Assembly (NCBI RefSeq): GCF_027943255.1
Contig: NC_072896.1
Coordinates: forward strand, 65,924,501-65,988,500
DNA length: 64,000 bases
Reading direction: 5' to 3'
Source of the DNA: Anastrepha obliqua
Taxonomy: Eukaryota; Arthropoda; Insecta; Diptera; Tephritidae
The notes beneath the pieces are model-generated. The model did not search any database. It was not told where the DNA came from and saw nothing but the letters and a program-made list of their open reading frames with translations. This document shows, piece after piece, positions 33,205 to 44,767 of this stretch. How positions within the stretch are numbered: the first letter of the stretch is position 1; every line of letters begins with the position of its first letter. Position numbers and translations under genes: made by a program.

Positions 33205-34640
33205 CTTAAAAACCTAGGCACTAATAGCCGTTGATCCGAACAAAACAACCATAGTCTTGTTTACGAGAAAGGTGTGACACTTGGTCTTTCCAACGAAGTT
33301 AAATATCTAGGAGTAATCTTGGATAGGAAGCTGACTTGGGAGACACACGTTTCACTGAAGGTGAATCGTGCATTGAAGATTTTTTAGCAATGCCGTAGAG
33401 CCTTTGGCAAAACCTGGGGTCTGAAACCTGCTGTGGTCCTATGGATATTCGCAGCCCTCATCAGACCAATCATCACATACGCCTCTGTGGTCTGGTGGCG
33501 ACGGAGCATAGTTAAGTCTACAATCCGGGAACTATACAGGCTGCAAAGAAGTGTATGTTTATGCATCACGGGTGCCATGAGTACAACCTCTGGTGATGCC
33601 CTAAATGCTATGCTTGATTTGCTCCCCCTGGATCTTAAGATACAACAGGAAGCAATAAAAGCAATGTGTAGACTCCATAAATATGGTTTCTGGCACGAAG
33701 ATGGAACTTCGGGACACAGAGAAATCTTTAAGTTGCTGTCGGAGCAGTATCCACTGTTTTTGGCACCTAAAGATGACCTGATACCCACAGTTTCATTTGG
33801 AAGGAAATTTTATGTCACGCAATGGAGCAATCCAGAATGCATTCAGGGAAGTTTGACGGATATTTTCTTTACCGATGGGTCCAAGAACGAAATAGGGTCT
33901 GGAGCCGGATGGTACTTAAACGATAATAATAAGTATCACTATGCTATGGGGGGAATGGCAACTGTTTTCCAAACAGAAGTTTTTGCCATCCTAAAAGTAG
34001 CCGAATGGATAATCGAGAGGAGATGGAGCGGGAAACAGGTTGGAGTCTTCTGTGACAGTCAGCCTGCATTGAAGGCCCTGGAGAACGCGAAGCAAGCCTC
34101 AAAGATTGTTCAAGAATGTAAGAAGAAGCTTAATTCTGTCGCAAGACAAAACAGGCTTGTACTTATATGGGTTCCGGGACACTCCGGTGTTCAAGGAAAT
34201 GAAATTGCCGACGAATTGGCCAACCGTGGATCAGCTGTGCCCCCCCAGGGGCCAGAGCCAATAATCGGAATCAGTCCCGCAGGAATCAAGAATTGGATCA
34301 GCGATTATGTAGGCAATCTACATAAAGAGCGATGGTCCGGTCTGGAACGCTGCAGAACTGCAAAGTGTTTTGTGACAAGTCCGAACAGAAAACTGTCAAA
34401 CTTTCTACTAAAACTTAGAAGGAAAGATATTCGGTTGATGGTCGGTATCATTACAGGACACAACCCATGGGGTCAACCCCCTTTCCAGAGCTTTAAATAC
34501 AATGGGCTCTTTAGCCTGAGTGTTTTAGGAGCCACTAAATCTTCGGTGCTCCTTGGCTCGACCTTTTTCGGTCCGTCCTTTCCAAAAAGAACAGTGCGTA
34601 GTTTAATATACAAGTATTTTTATTAGTCTGAAGCCAATCT
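33205..34640 (+). pseudogene. 5'-truncated non-LTR retrotransposon (LOA/I-like): RT end plus RNase H
   Basis: Coding begins within the RT thumb (NKTTIVLFTRK, EVKYLGVILDRKLTW, RRAFGKTWGLKP), with a frameshift and a stop at 33387. A 397-codon frame from 33433 follows. It carries IRPIITYASVVWW and a full RNase H domain: FFTDGSKNEIGSGAG, FQTEVFAIL, VFCDSQPALKAL and IWVPGHSGVQGNEIADELAN. All four catalytic acids are visible (D, E, D, D). The Cys-rich C-terminus is lost to a frameshift after LMVGIITGH. RNase H degrades the RNA strand during target-primed reverse transcription. 5' truncation is the usual outcome of incomplete reverse transcription. Confidence 0.85.
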
Positions 34641-34794
34641 AATCACTAAGGAACTCTTGACAGTAATAATAACAAATATGTCTTGTATATTATTCTCGCT
34701 AAATTTTGAACACTAGTCTGTCAGATTATAATATCAGAGACTAAATAAATAAAAAATAATAAGTAATGGATGAAAACACCCGATTAGGCGGTCC

Positions 34795-34960
34795 CTGAAT
34801 TGTTCGAGAGCAAGATTTGCAGAAGATTTATGGAGACAACGAATACCATAGAGAACAAAACGAAGCTTTTTCGGTGATGTGGCCACAGTGCAGTGAAAAA
34901 AAAAATCCGTCGACTGGCTAGGTCATAATGTCATCTATCGTAGAAAAACTTAGTAGTTTT
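34795..34960 (+). pseudogene. RTE-like C-terminal scrap
   Basis: Frames give REQDLQKIYGDNEYHREQNE and, shifted, VDWLGHNVI, resembling the ERKILRKIYG and RLRWLGHVVRM motifs of RTE-like elements (see 14100-14300). Very degraded. Confidence 0.4.
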
Positions 34961-35987
34961 CAATTTTTATTTTTATTTTCAAAATAGTGACTCAGGCTAT
35001 GGCCGAGAGAAGTAATGATTAATTGATTAAATATTTTGTGAAGAACAAAAAATTTAGTACTTCACAAAATGTACTAAGTCGACTTAAGATGTTGTATCAA
35101 AAATACACAGACACAAATTAAATCAAAAACCATCCAGGTGCTTGTCCACACGGGTTATGCGCTTAGATAATTCACTCTCTACTACTACTACTTGCCCGTC
35201 CTTTTATTGGCATACTTGTTGGTATGTTTGCATTCCCAAACTGACACACAAACATCCCTTGCATACATATGTACATACACTGCCTATCCTGAATTTACTT
35301 TTGAAAATTGTAAAAAGTGTACGCAAAATACAAAGTTTAAAAGTTTTGAGAGCTATAAGCCCCGCGGATGTCTGCACAGTATGCACTGGGCGGTGGTTTC
35401 ACTACTCAAGTAACATTTTTATGGCAAATCAATGCAAACTAGACACCACGTCCGGTGCATTGCACTAAGCTACAAATACAAGCAGACATTGCAGCACTCA
35501 TTTGCCGGCAAAGGTTCATTCAGATGTAAGTAAAATACCTTTTTTCTTTGCCTCATTCCCTTCTATTGCAAAATACTTGAGTATATTCAGTTTGAAATTG
35601 AAAATAAACCTTCTCTCTTCATTATTGCCGAACATAAAATTGTATAAAATTTGCCTTTGGCGATGTTGTTTATTGATTGAGGAGGTGCACATAAAAATAT
35701 CTAGGTTTCTATGTACTCGTATAAGTACATGTATTTAGAGCAGGCACTGCCTTGATCAGTAGTGTCCTATTTTTAAACTAGTTACGAGTTTCGGTTAGGA
35801 ACACTTTTTTACCTGCTTAATTAATAGGCAACGGCATGTAATATTCACAGCAGTTAGCCCTACTGAACACTACAGAGGCAGTACCTCAATCAACTTCTTC
35901 TAGGATGTTCACCGTAGCGTTGAACAAAATGGGAAGTACATGAGTGTGGGAAAAACTGGGCTGTACTGAATATTGAGTTATGAGTAA
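34961..35987. other. AT-rich DNA, nothing recognised
   Basis: Only chance frames are present; none is recognised. Confidence 0.35.
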
Positions 35988-36200
35988 TCTTTATATATAA
36001 AAATTAATGTTTGTCTGTATGTCCCCGATGAACTCAAAAACTACTGGACCCATTATTATAAAAATTGGTATATATATGCATTTTTCCACGGAAAAGGTTT
36101 GTAGAATATGCTCATTAAATCAGATTTGGAGACTAAGAACTATTTGGGCTTTTATTATGGCAAGTGTAAAGTTTTCTTGACTTTTGGTTTCATCAAATGC
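35988..36200 (+). mobile_element. Possible Helitron 5' end
   Basis: The sequence A-TCTTTATATATAAAAATTAA, followed by tttgtctgtatgtccccgat and aactcaaaaactactggacc, looks like the 5' terminus of insect Helitrons. No matching 3' hairpin with CTAG was found downstream (a lone ctag at 36831 lacks a stem), so the extent is unknown. Confidence 0.35.
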
Positions 36201-37479
36201 GTAGACATAAACTTCAATTTTATATTACTGTGAGGCAGATGATGAGCGCAACCATCTCCATCTTGCCCCCTCTTTCATTGAAATCAAATTTTATTTTATA
36301 AATATTATTTTCGATAAATTTTTTATTTTCATTGGCTTATTATCAAGTTCGTCACTGTGTCAGTAATAATTCGCTTAAATCCCAGACTTCCTCTCCTCTT
36401 CTACTTGAATAGAGTGAAATCGAAATTGCATTTAGATTTAGATCGAAAAATTCAAACAGAAATTCACAGAAGTATAGAATAGAAGACTTTTACCTATCAG
36501 CAACATGCAGAATCAACAGCCATCAACACCTGAGTCACCACCATCTTTACTACCAGCGGGAGTTACACTTATTTCATTCAACTTATCCGCGGCAGTAAAT
36601 GGCTCACAGAAAATGACAGCTAAGCTTAATTGTTACAACGTCATTGGATTTAGTACAGATGTGATTTTTACTTGCACATATCACATACACACACAGCCAC
36701 TGATACACATAGTATGACCATATGTGAATTCTTTTCCATATTTATAACCATTTCATTGTTTTTTTATACTTAGTTGAAATTGTTCGTGAAGCGTAGCCAA
36801 TTTTTCATATACAGCGGTACTCTAGTACACAACCATTCCGATTCGTATGTAAAAATACGCTCATATGCATGTGTACGTGTGCATCACTGTCAGTAATTTT
36901 TAGTCTTCCACTTCTCTGTGCGGCTTCGGGCGGATGTTGTCTTAATTTCAGCGCTTCCACCAGCATTTAGCAGGTCAATTCAAAGTCACACACTGACTGT
37001 GTGTATCCAGATGCACGTTTACTTGTTTTGTTGCTCAATTTTTTATTTATTTTTTATCTTAGTTCTTATGAAATCGCACTTGCCACCGGTTTTCTAAGTA
37101 ATCTCAAGTAAATATATGCTCAAAATGTATTTAATTCGTATTACGCCTCCGAATTTAGTGAGCAGTGTTGTGAGCAAGTTCGTTGCTTGAGTCTTTTGTT
37201 TCGCACATCTCTAATTTTTTTCTAATTACTTTTTGTTATTGCTCTTAGTACCTGTTTTCGTTCGCATCTGAATTAATTAGCACACTCTTTGTGAATTTAT
37301 TACAAGAAATATCTAAATGTGGGCAGCAGTAGGAGGTGTGAATGCTCCGCGCATGAGATGCTTTAGCACTTTCTACGTACGTTAAACAATTTCTGGCAAA
37401 CACATCTATTTATTATGTATTTTTTGTCTCAGATTCATGGGAAAAGTATGTGTATCCTGAACTTACTGAATTTGTGATT
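36201..37479. other. Unassigned DNA
   Basis: Includes a 70-codon plus frame at 36505 (Pro/Ser-rich start, MQNQQPSTPESPPSLLP) that I do not recognise and regard as chance or part of a transposon interior. Confidence 0.35.
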
Positions 37480-38260
37480 TGGGCAAACTCCTAAGTTATC
37501 TCTGACCTGTACTTGTGAGACCAGCATAGCCCAAACATTGGGCTATATGGATAAGCATAACTGCTTACATTACTTGCGGAACAGAGCAACCATTTTACTG
37601 TCGAGCTAAATTTTATAGATTTTTTAACAAAAATGTGCTCAGAAAACTGCGCCGTAGTTGGTCTACGGTGGCCTAGGCACGCTTCGCAGAAGCCCATTCT
37701 GCTAACCCAGTTTTCCAAGACCTTGATAACGGTTTCTGGCTCTTTCTCAAAAATGGCTTGCGTGATATTCCTCTTAAGGACCCACATCATTAGTGAATTT
37801 TTCACGACACCTCCCAATAACAAGTCTAACCGCACCAAATCACAATGTGACAAATTGACATCGCCTCGATTACTATATTAATAATACGATTACCGAACTT
37901 CGTATACAAAAGAGCGATGAGTCTTTAATTTACGGTCATAAAGCATTTTTATCACGCCTCTGCAGCACTCATCGTGGTCAGAGATGGAGTTTCTAGCAGG
38001 ATATTCAAAGTGAATCTGGCCAAAATCCGTGCCAAACTGTCACTCTCTGAGGATGCATGCATTTCTCGATGATTACTTGTGAATTTGTTAATCCACAGAT
38101 GCGGCTGTTTTGCTTGTTAACAAAAGCGCTTCTTCGGAAAATATGACTTTAACTTCTTTTCAATAAATGCGCAGTTTAATCTACACAGAGTTGACTTTGG
38201 AATAAAGTTTGCAATATTTTTCAACATCGTTGAATAGTACGAGAGTTGCTATTTATATTT
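37480..38260 (-). pseudogene. DD41D-type transposase relic, catalytic half
   Basis: On the minus strand, 38150-37990 gives, in mixed frames, VIFSEEA, FVNKQNSRIC and MHPQRVTVWHGFWP. This is the first catalytic block and following strand, as in the element at 43 kb (GFVNKQNFRIW and MYPQRVTVWCGL). After a gap, 37853-37500 gives CDLVRLDLLLGGVVKNSLMM and EPETVIKVLENWVSRMGFCE, the region after the third aspartate (normally CDLTPLDYFLWG). The second aspartate block is missing. No ends identified. Confidence 0.6.
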
Positions 38261-38947
38261 CCGGCCTTGGCCACTTTACTCAGAATGTTTTGATGTGGGA
38301 GCCTTGTTAGTCCTGTTTAAAGTGGCTTAAAAAATGCATCTAGGCGAAATATCGAATTAAGCTATGAGCATTTTTATACGATTCAACAGTGCACGAAAGT
38401 TATTCGCCGATTTCTAACAAAACCTTCACTTACCTGGTTTTCGACGAATTCCAGTCTGGGCTTACTTCCGTCCACAAAACTTGTCGGTTAAGAGCAGATA
38501 TACATATAAATAAAATAGAAAAAAGAAGACACAGATAATCGTTTAGTTTACCTTTTACAATGGAAAGTTCCTACCAATTGACCACTTGTATCTACACTTC
38601 CTTCCGAACTGTTGTAGTATGCAATAATTTCTGGCAGTACCCGCGCCCATATATACCCATATGGTCATTAAAATAGGTACGCTGCCATTATCTATCTCTT
38701 TTCCTATGCCGGTCGGAAAAATTTGAAGCTATTATTAAAATTTCGCTCTTTTACAAATAGCATCCTTGTTTCGCTGTAAATTTAAAATATTCATTATCTT
38801 AAGTTACGCTACGTTGGCCACTAAAATAGGAACTCCGCGGAAAACTCTTGCATTTTAATTAATTAGTGAAAAATATTGGATGTTACGTAAATATCGAATT
38901 AGATAGTTGATATAATAACTAATAATTAAAATGAATTTCTTTCGTAG

Positions 38948-39090
38948 ATGGGTCGTGCGCAGCATTACCCAATGCGGGACGGCTTGTTTTCAATCTTTGT
39001 AAACAAAACAAAGCGTACAAATTTATTACTAAGTCACTTGGATGGTCCAAAAATTCTGTTGCAAATGCCCCTAAGCCAAAAAAATAGGTA
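38948..39090 (+). pseudogene. Tc1/Minos-like transposase N-terminus
   Basis: It starts MGRAQHYP, then after a 1-nt slip reads NAGRLVFNLCKQNKAYKFIT and KSLGWSKNSVANAPKPKK, then a stop. This is the first paired-like helix-turn-helix of Tc1 transposases (initial MGR, Q-N-K-x-x, L-G-x-S-x-x-x-V-x-N). It would bind the terminal repeats. The rest of the DNA-binding domain and the catalytic core are missing. Confidence 0.6.
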
Positions 39091-39119
39091 GTGGAAAAAA
39101 TAAATGTACTTGTATTACT

Positions 39120-39263
39120 GATGTTTTCCATTTCAATTCAACCGGGCTATTCGGACATGTTCTTCCATTTCGTTTTGACCAGAGAGCAACATAACTATTT
39201 GAGGTACATCGAAATGGAAGAACATGCCCCGAATAGCCCGGTTGAATTGGAATGGAAAGCATC
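39120..39263. repeat. Strong imperfect hairpin (54-bp arms, 37-nt loop)
   Basis: The left arm (39120-39172) and right arm (39210-39263) are reverse complements apart from a few mismatches and one extra base. The core gaattcaaccgggctattc-type string is present on both sides. It lies exactly where the catalytic region of the surrounding Tc1-like transposase should be. A transcript from either strand would fold into a long stable hairpin. Confidence 0.85.
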
Positions 39264-39324
39264 TACATACTAATTATTTAATTGTAACTGAGTTATGGAT
39301 TGGACAAGCCGCTCACCATCACCA

Positions 39325-39500
39325 TCACCTAAGACCCATCAAAACCCTTTGAGGAGATTTAAAGAAACGAATCGGGAAGGAAACATTGAAAGAACTATTG
39401 TATTCTACTCTCACAGAAATCTGCCGTAGGGTTATCAACTCTACGCTAAACCGAATACTAAAAGTCATTAACAATCATGGCGGACAACGCGGTTATTCAT
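39325..39500 (+). pseudogene. Tc1/Minos-like transposase C-terminus
   Basis: One frame reads RPIKTL-stop-GDLKKRIGKETLKE, then LTEICRRVINSTLNRILKVI and NNHGGQRGY. This is the conserved Tc1 ending (NPIENLWGDLKKRI and a C-terminal helix with GG-x-x-x-Y). A TGA replaces the usual tryptophan. The third catalytic residue region lies just upstream and is deleted. Confidence 0.65.
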
Positions 39501-39557
39501 TAAACTTCGATAATTTAAGCAGCATTTTTAATAAAATCACTAAGCTCTTTTTGTATA

Positions 39558-40367
39558 GGTTGTCAAAAAAGTCTTGCGGTATTTTTATTGAATTTTCAAT
39601 TGTTCATAAAATTGGTTATAATAGGTCCGAATTGAGCGTTTGGCCATAGGGAAGCAGCTCATAGTGGATGATTCCCGGCCAATCCCACCAAACACACAGA
39701 AGAACCTTCCTGGCCGTCAATCCAGGCTTGGCCACCGTCTGGGCAGCTTCACCGGTTTTCTACCACGACCGTTTGCGCTTCACGTTGTCGGAAGTGACCC
39801 ACTTTTCATCGCCAGTCACCATCCGCTTCAAAAACGGGTCGATTTTGTTGCGATTCAGAAGCGATTCGCATGCTCCATAAGGGCAAAAATGTTTTTTTGT
39901 GTCAAGTCGTGTGGCACCCATACATCGAGCTTCTTTTTGAATCCAAGCTTCTTCAAATGGTTTATAACGGTTTGATGACTCATGCCCAGCTCTTGGCCGA
40001 TGCTACGGCGCATCTTCGATCACCTCTGCACCAGAACGAAAACGTTGAAACCATCGTTGTGCGGTGGAAATGGAAACTGTATCGGGTCCATAAACTGCAC
40101 AAATTTTATTGGCAGCATGAGATGCATTTTTGCCTTTATCGTAGTAGTATTGTAAAATATGCCTTATTTTCTCTTTATTTTGCTCCATGTTTGCGACGCT
40201 ATAACTCACGAACGACTAAAAGCAAAAAACAATTAATCAAACACGTGTAAGCACGTGAAAAGAGCTTTCCAAAAAGCTCTAGCGTGAACCGATGCGACGA
40301 ATACAACTAGAACTACGCGCTTGCAAAGACAAGCTTGCGGAAATACCGCAAGACTTTTTTGACAACC
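39558..40367 (-). mobile_element. Deleted DD34D mariner nested in the Tc1-like element
   Basis: The TIRs are ggttgtcaaaaaagtcttgcgg, nearly identical in both orientations, with TA at 39556-39557 and 40368-40369. The minus strand starts MEQNKEKIRHILQYYYDKGK (M at about 40188) and continues ASHAANKICAVYGPDTVSIS, AQRWFQRFRSGAEVIED, stop. A further frame gives GMSHQTVINHLKKLGFKKKL and DVWVPHDLTQKN. Frameshifted remnants of the ATRK-type linker follow. The catalytic blocks after VWW are gone. It is close in plan to the 1286-bp mariner at 30878 but from a distinct family (different TIRs). Confidence 0.8.
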
Positions 40368-40529
40368 TATATTACATGTAGCTATTTATGTAGTAACTAT
40401 TTTAATGGTCACATAAATATTTTCTCTTATTCCTATGAAATAAAAATCACATGGAATTGAATATCTGTATTAATTTAAAAAACTTAAATTTTTCCTATGA
40501 ACATTAGGGTACTTATTTTAATGACCATA

Positions 40530-41181
40530 TTAATATATAAATAAGTATTTATCCATATTAAGTTTTCATAAGGTGCTAAGAAATAGAGTAGATTTGCAAT
40601 TCGCTATTCACACAAATTCAAATTGAATCCAGCTTGACAGTGGGCCTCAAGACCTTTCAACTACCTTTATCATCAAAACGAAGAACACTGTTTATTTTAG
40701 TAACGTACGTCAGACGTATTAATGCGAAATAATGGTCTCCATGCAGCTAGTTCCAAAGACTACACAGACTTTCGCCATGAGATAGGTGTACGCCTACATA
40801 AAATGGTTAAAAATAAGATGTCATATGACTTATGAACTTGAATTTATTGTACCTTCCAAATTCTATCCATTTCATCGATTTGTTTGAATTTCTCGACGTT
40901 TTTTTTTAGTAATTTCCATATTACTGAACTTAGGGCCAATTTCCCTCATCTGCTTTGTAAAACATAGCGCACGTGAGTCCTTGATGATAGAATATATAAG
41001 ATTCCAAATAATTTTTTCTTGAAGCAAAAACAATGGTTTTCTTTATTTAAGTGGAAAATTATAATAGCTGGGATTTGGCAAAATATATTTCAACTATATG
41101 AAAAACTTCAAATCACATGGAGAAGACAATAAAGCAGATGAGCTCCAAAAAAAGCAAATACCGGGCTCATTGAAAATGTAT
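40530..41181. other. AT-rich DNA, nothing recognised
   Basis: No frames or repeats recognised. Confidence 0.35.
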
Positions 41182-41292
41182 CCCCGTCAACACTGATTTG
41201 GAACAATGAAATCAGGTGACACAACAATAATATTCCCCTGTCAACACTAATTTTGAATAATAAAATCAGTTGACACAACAATAATATTCCCC
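41182..41292. repeat. Two-copy ~54-bp tandem repeat
   Basis: Units start at 41182 and 41235 with cccc-tgtcaacactRattt. Each ends with gacacaacaataatatt, and a third unit begins at 41288 (ccccttt) and stops. The repeat sits just before an RT relic and could be part of that element's 5' untranslated region. Confidence 0.7.
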
Positions 41293-41299
41293 TTTCACA

Positions 41300-42500
41300 A
41301 GTATGGCGATAAAAATAAAAAAATTAAAAAACTATCGCGGGATTTCCCTTCATAATACCAAGTATAAAATCTTCACAAGGATTGTAAACATAAAGACTTA
41401 TAGGCCACGCAGAAAGAGTTCTTCCGGAGTATCAATGCAGATTTCGACTTGGGAAGTCAACAATAGACCCATTTTTTTCTCTCAAACAGTCCATGAAGCA
41501 GAAACGTTTTGAGCACAACACCAGGTACTACATGCTGTTTATTGATTTTAAACAAGCTTTCGATAGTATCAACGGATGGCTATCCCCACAATATTTCATA
41601 AACGTAAGGCCCCAGGTGACCTTACCAGAATAATAATGATGACTTTGAAAGAAACTATATAAAAAATTATGATGCAAGACAATAAATCTGAATCTTTCAG
41701 AATTAAAATTGGAGTTAGAAAAGAGAATCTTCAGCCTTATACTGCGCTGTGCCATAGATGAAGTAAGATACGCAAAAAGGACTGGGTATATATAATATTA
41801 AACAGAATTACCCAATTATTCGCATACGCAGCATAAGCGGATGGCATAGCAATTGTCAGCAAAAACATTTACGCCCTATCAGAAACCTTCGTCAATAGTG
41901 AAATTGAAGCTCTACCAACTGGCCTTAAAGCCCACGAAGCTACGACGAAATACGAGTATATGATGATATCTAGACAAAATAAACCAACATCTGACAAACT
42001 GGAAATTGGCGATTTTTCTCTTGCAATCGGGGAACCCTTTACCTACTTAGGCTTCAAACTGAATAGAGATAATTCAACAAGCCTCACCATCAATTAGAGA
42101 ATCCAAACAGCTAACAGATCGTATACGGCACTAACGAAACTATTCAAATTGAACCTACTAAACAGATAGTGCAATTTAATTCTGTACAAAACCATCATTA
42201 GACCAGTCTCAGCCTACGGAGCTGAATCGTCGACATTAAAAATACTCAGACAAATTTTTGGAGCAATCAAAGATCACGGCGAGCGGCATATAAGGTGGAA
42301 CGACGGACCAGGCCAACTTATAAATGGCGAAAATATTATAATAACAAGAATGCACGGTACGAGGGCGCAGAAGAAAATTATAGAAACCTAGCGTTCAAAG
42401 CTAGAGCAAGAGGAAGCCCAAGGGGCGACGAACTAGGGGAGGACATAATAAACCATGGCACAAGGAATTGGAAAAAGTTGCAAGCGTTCCATTTTGAAGT
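41300..42500 (+). pseudogene. RTE-like reverse transcriptase relic
   Basis: In shifting plus frames one reads LKNYRGISLHNTKYKIFTRI, FRIKIGVRKENLQPYTAL (in place of GVRQGDALSP), ITQLFAYAA-stop-ADGIAIV (in place of YADDI), EPFTYLGFKLNRDNS, YKTIIRPVSAYGAESSTL and LRQIFGAIKDHGERHIRWND. These are the RT blocks and C-terminal region in correct order. The active-site aspartates are mutated (YADD reads YAA-stop-AD) and at least eight stops are present, so it is ancient. The first finger domain and endonuclease are missing. Confidence 0.7.
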
Positions 42501-43138
42501 ATAAGTCATTTTCTATTGAAAACGTCTCAGAGAGATTATGCATTTTGATACACCTTTCAAAAGAGACATGTACTTGGAAGCTTTATATTGCATGCCACAT
42601 GATAATATATTAGCTAAATTTTAAATGTTGAGATCACATCCCCAATATTCAGATAAGTAACCTATGTCTTATGCACAAAAACGTGACTATATATATTTTT
42701 TTATTATTATTAAAGGAACCTAATTTCAATATGGCAGAGTAGGCACAAAGATTTCATTTATACAAATGCCAACAAGCAACCACTCAAAACTGCAATAAAC
42801 CTAAATAGCCATAAAAATGTAGAGTATTCCACTTTTAACGATTAGTAAATGCATGCGTATATCAATATATATTTTATACATATCCATGCATACTCTAAAA
42901 GCTCCACAGCAAAGCACATTTACGGTGTAATGAGTTTTACACTGCACTCAGCACCACTCATCGATGGAGTTGCACTTCCCTATTTGCCCTTTTCTTGCTT
43001 TGGTAGCTCCTAGCCAGATATCGAATTAGTATGTAATTTTTGTGTAAGGCCATAGGACAAGGCAAGCACCGCAGTTTCCAGCTTTCAGCTCGAAGCATAC
43101 TGAAGCAAGCATACACACCGTACATACATCCACTCATA
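42501..43138. other. AT-rich DNA, nothing recognised
   Basis: Chance frames only. Confidence 0.35.
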
Positions 43139-43140
43139 TA

Positions 43141-44066
43141 AAGCGTTTTTCAATAGGTGCACTTCAACTTTTTTCCGATAGGGAGGGCGAACGACGCAAT
43201 ATTTTTTATTTTTCGCTTGTCATTTGTAAACTTCATTAGTATACATTTCATTATGGAACGCTACATACTTGAGCAAAGCGTTAAAGTCATTCAGGCTTAT
43301 TATGAAAACGGGCGTTCAAATCAAAATGCATATCGCGCACTTCATCTTCAGTGAGGACGCACATTTTCACCTCAGTGGATTCGTCAATAAGCAGAATTTC
43401 CGCATTTGGGCGAAAGATAATCCAAGAGAGATTGCCGAAAAACCAATGTACCCACAAAGAGTGACTGTTTGGTGCGGTTTACATGCCGGCGGCGTAATTG
43501 GCCCATATTTTTTCGTTGACGAGAACGATCGCCACGTTACTGTGAATGGAAATCGATACCGCGACATGATAAACGATTATTTTTGGCCGCAATTGAATGG
43601 TATGGATTTAGAGGACATGTGGTTTCAACAGGACGGGGCCACAAGCCACACAGCACACGCTACAATTGATTTGTTGAAGAGTAAGTTCGATGAGCGCATT
43701 ATTTCCAGGAATGGACCGGTCGAATGGCCGCCGCGCTAGTGTGATTTGACGCCTCTAGACTATTTTCTTTGGTGTTATGTGAAGTCATTGGTCTACAGTA
43801 ACAAGCCGGCGACGATTTGTGAGCTCAGAGCCAATATTGAACGCGAAATTGCTGGAATTTCGGCCGATTTATTCAAAAGAGTGGTCGAAAATTGGGTTCA
43901 ACGATTGGACTTCGTACGTGCACGCGGTGGTCATGCAAAAGAAATCGAATTTCATACTTAAATGTATATGTTCAAACTCGATAATAAAAAAAAAATTAGT
44001 TAAAAAAGTCAAACCGTTTGTGTTTTATTCAAAAAAAAGTTTAAGCGCCCTTACTGAAAAACGCTT
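43141..44066 (+). mobile_element. DD41D Tc/mariner deletion derivative with clear TIRs
   Basis: The TIRs are aagcgtttttcaataggtgc on the left and, reversed, aagcgtttttcagtaagggc on the right, both continuing cttaaac-like, and both flanked by TA. The start codon at 43253 gives MERYILEQSVKVIQAYYENG and RSNQNAYRAL. The frame then jumps, with about 130 residues lost, to SEDAHFHLSGFVNKQNFRIW, the complete catalytic core with DMWFQQDGATSHTAH, a TAG stop where serine is expected, and CDLTPLDYFLW. The last two aspartates are 41 residues apart. The C-terminus GGHAKEIEFHT is intact. It lacks the DNA-binding domain and has one stop and one frame change, so it is dead as a transposase source but mobilisable. 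Confidence 0.88.
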
Positions 44067-44068
44067 TA

Positions 44069-44765
44069 TGAGTACTTATTTATTTACTAACATAATTATT
44101 TACATTGCACTGACAAACACGTGTTCGTGGCCTTTTGCTTGCCGATGATGGCCAACCACAGACATTTACGACATTGCATCACTTTGAACCATCCACAATT
44201 AAAGTAAGCCAAAAGTAAAGTGAGTTATTAACTTTTCCCCATTTGACTTCTATTTTTGGGCTAAATAGACGTAATTACTTTGTTAAGGACGAATGAGTGT
44301 TCGCGTCTGAGCGGCATAGATCTACTCCATTTATGCCGGCTAACATTCACTGAAGTGAACTGGGTTTGGCTTGATAATTTATTGGGTGGGTTGCATGTTA
44401 TAATATAAATATGTATGTTTTTCGCTTGTAGGTTAAATTTGTATGCTTACTGCCGTTGGTGTTAAAAAAAAACGATATTACCCAAATACACTTGGTACAG
44501 ATTCAGTGCTGCCTCAAGTGTCCTAAACAGTGACTAGACTATTGATAAGTAAATCAGAACATGGCGAGTTGGGAAAATTGGAGTTAGAAAATAAATCAAT
44601 CTGTTTCGTAATATTTATTTCAAGATTTTTCTGATAAAACCGAAAGTTGGCAGTTTTGTCAAGTTACTCTAAGGAAATTTAGGGTGGTCCATATGGTATT
44701 TTTTAAATCATATGTTATTTGCAGTATTATTCAGTAAGCCAGTCAGACAATGAAATTAATCGCTT
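44069..44765. other. AT-rich DNA, nothing recognised
   Basis: No frames or repeats recognised. Confidence 0.35.
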
Positions 44766-44767
44766 TA

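Larger units (their letters stand above)
38662..40527 (+). mobile_element. Tc1/Minos-like element with subterminal repeats, interrupted by a mariner
   Basis: The ends are TA-tggtcattaaaataggtac and, reversed from the right, TA-tggtcattaaaataagtacc. A second copy lies inside each end: ttggccactaaaataggaac at 38813 and, reversed, gtgaccattaaaatagttac near 40409. This inverted-repeat/direct-repeat layout is typical of Tc1/Minos elements and binds two transposase molecules per end. The interior has transposase fragments at both extremes (38948-39090, 39325-39500), an inserted or rearranged hairpin (39120-39263), and a mariner at 39558-40367. Without that mariner it is about 1.05 kb, shorter than an autonomous 1.6-1.8 kb element. 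Confidence 0.7.
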
